Shown here: positions 54,701 through 60,700 of the stretch, piece by piece
Layout of the letters: each line of letters begins with the position of its first letter
Position numbering within the stretch: the first letter of the stretch is position 1
Assembly (NCBI RefSeq): GCF_964204645.1
Contig: NC_134026.1
Coordinates: forward strand, 8,319,450-8,383,449
Reading direction: 5' to 3'
Length of the DNA stretch: 64,000 bases
From: Tubulanus polymorphus
Lineage: Eukaryota > Nemertea > Palaeonemertea > Tubulaniformes > Tubulanidae
Notes under the pieces: generated by a model
Database searches by the model: none
Told to the model about the DNA's origin: nothing
The model's input: the letters and a program-made list of their open reading frames with translations, nothing else
Made by a program: the position numbers and the translations under genes

Positions 54701-57700
54701 CCTCGTATGGTATATATTCCGCCTTTCGTACCGCTACGTACATATCCCAGCCTTCGTCTTCCAGGTCGTCAGCCAAAAGAGGTTCCTCTAAATACATAAA
54801 TATATCCATGAAAATTCAAGCAGGATTTTGAAAGGGCTTTGATACTTTTTTTTGCATTTCAAACAATAATCGCAGGACTGAATACTGACCATCTTCTGCT
54901 TTAGGTTTTTTGTCTTTTTTCGTTTTCTTCTTCTCAGCAGCTTCTTCGCTTTCTGGTTCGCCTTCTGCCTCCTAAATTCAAAAACATACCACAAGTCCAA
55001 ACACGACTTCTTTACATTTTCTACATTTTTCACACTCGAATATCAAGAAGGCAAACTTCGACTACCTTATCTTCTTCTTTCCCTTCCTCTCCTTCCTCGG
55101 TCGGTTGCTCTTCCTTGCTCGTCCCCACTTTAACTTTTTCGTCTTCTTCTTTTTCTCTCTCTTCCGCTGCTCTTTTCTCTTCCTCTTCCATTTCGGGGTC
55201 CCAGTTTCGAGTGAAGAAATCCAACGATTCCTCCGCCGAAATGACACCAGACTGCAATATCAAAATCAATTCACCGAATCGTTTCATCCATTTTTTCGAA
55301 ACATTTAGCTCAGGAATATGGATCAATCCAGTAAGTTTTTCTTAAAGAACTAGCTTAATACCTGTTCCTTTGCCTTGTCCACAGTAATCTGAAAGATAAT
55401 CAAATCAAAGAAGAGATTACAGCTAAATTGCATAGATTTCTATAATATAGCCTATTTCTAGCATCTTATTTATCATCAATATTTACAAACAAAAAGAGAG
55501 AAATTATGTGACTTTTAGAATTTTTGCTGCAATGTTATTTATTGGCGAGAGAATTGGTATAAATGAATTGCTGCGATGGATATACAAACTTAATAGTATC
55601 TTAAGATGACATTCTACAAAAGCATGCCAGAAGCAAATTACCAAAGAAGCATTAGTTAAGTAATGAAGAGATTTCTTCCAGTTAATCTATGGTTATTCCA
55701 GGAATCACAATGGGCTGCGATACCTGAACTTTCAAATCACCTTATAGTAAAGTCCAGGTGAAATTGTACACAAAATGTTAACATTTTCTTCCAAAAATTG
55801 CTAATATTTCATGGGTATTATGATATATCTTTTTCAGACAATGCCTTATCAATCATCGAGATATATTAGAAGAATTTGCAAGCGCTATATCGCAAGTGCA
55901 AGTGCAATGTTTAATGATGAATCACCAATTTCGGGTTTCAAAGAACAACACCAAACTTTGTTTCCATTAGCCGCGATCACACTGAGACAATAAGACTTGG
56001 CACGGATCAGGCCTGAGTCAAATTTGGCCAGTGCCTAATAAGAGAGCGCGTTCATCCATAAACCACTGACTCGATACTAAACAATGTTTAAACAAAGCGA
56101 AGTGAGTCACGTTCACAACCACTAGCAATTCACACGCGATAATTTGACCCGTGCTAAGATTTGGCTTGGGCCTGGTCCGACGTTGTCGACATTTAGCACC
56201 CGTGTGAACAGTTGTTCCAGTCCTAATTTGGAACGGGTCAAAAATGCCCATGTAATCGCGGCTATTGTGAATCCAGCACCGAAGAATTAAAAACTGATTA
56301 ATAATTCGTGCATTTTTTTACTAATATCACCTCATCGGTCGCCTTCTTCATCGATTCTTTCCATTTCTTAGAAAGCACAGCGGCGCGTTCGTCCTGTAGG
56401 GGGAAAATCATTCAAGTGCAGGAAAAATCATGCTATATTCGAGGAAGGAATCATTGATAAATCATTGGTACGACAACGCTTCTATAAAATAGTCTGAACT
56501 CTGTTTCCACCGATGTCAACAAGCCAGCAGTTGCTCTAAAGGTTATGCAGTTTTGATCGTCACTAGTCACATGTCAAGCTTTTAACACATTCGCTACCGA
56601 TCGCAAATCTTTGGATTTGCCAAAGATTTGCTTGCATTTCCAATGAAATTCAGTGTGCGCCTTACTTTAGGCAGCCCCATAAACCATATTTCATCTCTCT
56701 TATACTGGCAAATGATTTTTAGTTTTTTTCTCGCGACTTATAGATCTCTCAGGAAGCTAGAATTAACGGCATATCTATTACAAGATTGGACAATTTTGGT
56801 GTACCGCCCATGACGGGTCATTTCGTAACTGGCAGCGAATATGTTAAAAGCTAATGCAACCAGAAAAAGTCCTTTGAGCGTTTGGTTTCAAAGAAGGTCA
56901 TTGAGCTGGTTGCAAAGTGGCAACCTCGATTCCAATCATAATTGCGCGAGCGACTACTTTATAGGTGTTGTTTCATTCCACACATGAAATCAAAATATAT
57001 ATAAAATCATTTCAAATCATCATGATGCCATGCAATTTTTACCCACACCGGGGGATAAAGGGGGTAGGTCATAACGTATCATGCGGCGTTGGCGTATTAA
57101 CTTAATAACTTCACCTTTGGCAGATAATATTGACCAGTACGCTTCCAGCGAATTTGTCGCAACTTATGAAGTTGCTTTTTGGTCTTTTTAAGTTTTCGAT
57201 CGGCTTCGTCTTCCAACTAGCGAAAATTGACAACCAAGTTATGTTTACGGCCTCACGCGGCGAGAATATTTCCATGAGTTTCGAAAATGAATATCAAAGA
57301 AAGTAAATACAGTAGACTCCGCTCAACTCTTAAGATATTCGTTGAAATATTTTCCTAAGCTATACATGGCTAAGAAGTACAGTCGAACTTGGCTAAGTCA
57401 TCATAGCTGGGATAATATGTTGACAACTTATCTGAATTATTCAGATTTAGCAAATTGAATTGGAAAAAAAATTGGGACTCAAAATGTTGACGACTAAACA
57501 GGGTCCCTACTATGGTCATTCAGGGATATAAGGGGTTTTCAGCATAAGTTTTTTAAGGAGAAAATTTCAAATTTCAAATTTAAAGAAAGCGTCCGCATTG
57601 CTTTCATATCCCAATTACTGTTGACTCCTCCTGAATCGGTACTGTTTATCTCTGTAAACTGGTAAATCGGTCATTTTGTAAGCAAAACAGTGGCTAATTT

Positions 57701-60700
57701 GGTAACCGCCTGATCGGGTAAAAATGAATCCTGGTCCCAACTGTATTGATTTGGGCGTAGTTTACCGTACTACAAATTACGAAACATTTCTAATTGCCTC
57801 TTTCTCAAAATTGAAGGAGTTTCGGACGTTTTGCTCAAATTAAAGGAGTTTCAAGCACCTTTACAAGCATTTTCGGTTTAGAAGGAGATTTCATGAAATT
57901 AAGGAGTTGTAGGGACCCGGTTAAAGTAATGTGACCACTTATCCGATGATGAATTAATCAAGGTTAACTGTATATACCATCCTAGCCAGATATTGCTCAA
58001 GTTGGACTAATTTCCACGGTCTCAAAATAATCCACCAATAAAGCAGAGTCTACTGTGTATAAGTGTATGTATAAATACCAGTGTAGCATCGTCGAATCTT
58101 GTGGTTAACTGTTTTTCTCGTAAACCGCGTAGCTTTCGTTCTGGTTTCACTTCGTCTCTGGCCTCCGATTCAGCCTTTTCCTAAACAAAAATACAAACAT
58201 GAACGAATCAAATAGACAACCAAGACACAACACGTACATCTATTCTATTTGAAATAGCCTCGAAATTGGGTTCAAGACGAGAAGAAGAACAAGTTAAGTT
58301 TCGATGAACATGTACGTACCCTCGTAGATTGGACTTTACTACGTAGTCGGTCTCTTATACTTGAAGCCAATGATTTGCTGTCTCGTCTTCGAGTCTCGGC
58401 TGTAAACAAAATAGCTAATGAATAGAAATGAATCAAAATAAAGATGTCATATCGGTTAAATCCAGATTTTGATCTGATCTGGAATTTTTCACAGGCCACT
58501 TGTATATAGAATAAACAGTAGAACCTTGTTATAGCGAACTCGGATACAAATTCATCAGATATAACAAATATAGAATTTCGTCCCGAATAAGAAAATTTGA
58601 CTAATTTCATACTGGATATAAAGAATTATCGGTTATTTTCTGGTCCCGTGAAGTTCGCTTTAATGAGGTTACACAGTATTCTAATCTAGATTTCTCATAA
58701 ACCAGATAGTTCTGTATATTTATGTAGAGACAGATGAAAAGTGAACGCAATAGCCCAAGTAACGAGACGAGTAGTACTGTATAGGTTAACTATTTATTTG
58801 ACGCACAAGCTTTCGCTTCTAATAGAAGCTTCATCAGGTGAATGAATCAGTCTCATTCACCTGATGAAGCTTCTATTCATTAGAAGCGAAAGCTTGTGCG
58901 TCAAATAAATAGTCAACCTATACAGTACTACTCGTCTCGTTACTCGGGCTATTGCGTTCACTTTTCATCTGTCTCTACATAAATAGTACTACTCGTCTCG
59001 TTACTTATTTTAAACCTGGTTAACATGGCTACTCTACGAATATTCTCATTACGCAATAGCCCAAGTGGGCTGAAAATCAATGTTTGTACTTACAGACAGC
59101 TTCTTTTTCGGGTGCGGTTGCTTGTTCCGCTTGTACCTTCTCCTCATCGACAGGAGCGGCAGGTGTAGGTTCTGCCGCATCGTCAGGCATGGCAACACCT
59201 CCATCATCCGCATCGACAGAATCTGCGCCCTCTTCTTCGCCTTCTGGTGGTTGTGTCTGCAAAAAGGTTCAAAATGAATTAATTTTACATTTAAGTAAGG
59301 ATACCAGTTCCAAGAAATAGGTTAAGATCAACTGGGTTAGATAGTTGAAAAAGAAGAATTTGATCCAAAGCCTTACAACACACCACAGCGAACTGTTCAA
59401 AGGAGGATTGATTTCAGTGACACATCTGATTTAGAATACTTGTAGAATCTAAGTTAGCACAACTTCCAGTGATAAATCTTAACAACTTTGCTGTAATACC
59501 AATACCAATACTTTTAAGAGAATCAATTTTCTAAATTTTTTTTTTCAATACCAATTCCAATACTTTAAAAGAAATCAATTTACACTAAGGAGTCTAGGTC
59601 ATTGATCGTATAAGCAACTTTTAGAGTCTATGCCTACTTCCAACTAAAACTGTTTGATTAAATGAAGTAACTAATAACTGAAATAACCCCAGGGTTAAAT
59701 CAAAACTTATTTTGCAGGTCAAGGTACGATACTAGGCTAAATTGGTCACGTTTAGAAATTTTGTTAAATGTCAAAAAAATTTTATTGTAGCATTCATATA
59801 CAAATATGTGCTACTTACCCGCCGAAGAGATGCCTCTAACTTCTGTTTACTTTGTTTTTTCGCGTTGCGGAGTTCAGCTTGAACATCTCCCTGTTTGGAT
59901 CTCAACGATTTAGCCAGCGCTCTCTGTCGCTCCTTGTGTTTCACTTTTAGATCCTCGGCCAAATTAGTGGCATCGATAATCTCATCGGCCATCTGAAAAT
60001 AATTCATCTCGATTTGAAATTTGTTGTCGATGATTCCAACTATCATTTTGGACCGGGGGATAGACCACGTTCCATAGTTGTCGCGGAAGAGTTGATTCTT
60101 TAAGAGCCAACATTATTTCACTTCTAATGTTTTAACCCCAACAAATCCTAGCGCTAGGAACAGTCATTCCTGGGCTCTAATTCGAACAACTAAGGAATAA
60201 GTCCCGTGATTTTACATGCTCAGATCGAAAGCTGAACACTTTTCACATTTTTCTAAGCATGGATATGACCCTGCCAGATTGAACTGTGGGATAAGAGTAC
60301 AGAGCTATAGTGATCAATTGCCTTCCACGTATTTTTGATAAATAAACATACCTCATCCGCTGATAGATCACTACCAGTCAGTTCGTTATAACTATCAACC
60401 ATAGACGCTCCCTAAAAAGGCAAAGAACGAAAATAAATTCAAACGTTTTTTTTTTTTTGATAGGCCTATAGCTCAAAATATTTATCAAGAAAATCTACTT
60501 GATTAATTGCTCTACTCCATTTATCAGGCTACGGGATACGGGTCGTGGCATTGCACATGAAGAATAGAGTCACAAAAAATGGAAATCAAGCTATAATTCT
60601 AGAAAAAAAACCCAATTCTTCACTTAGGAACGACCTAAATGGGCTAAAACTGGACTAAAACTAGGTCATGGCAGTACCTACAACCTACGGAAAGCGCCCC

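Larger units (their letters stand above)
58718..58984. repeat. 267-bp near-perfect palindrome with two opposed hammerhead-like cores
   Basis: Arms of about 125 bases fold around a 7-base loop near 58846-58852. The outermost arm sequence ATTTATGTAGAGACAGATG is mirrored at the far end. From outside inwards each arm carries GTGAACGCAATAGCCC, the ACGAGACGAGTAGTACTG block, then GTC...GAAA...CTGATGA. It lies in the intron between cc2d2a exons 6 and 5. Confidence 0.9.
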
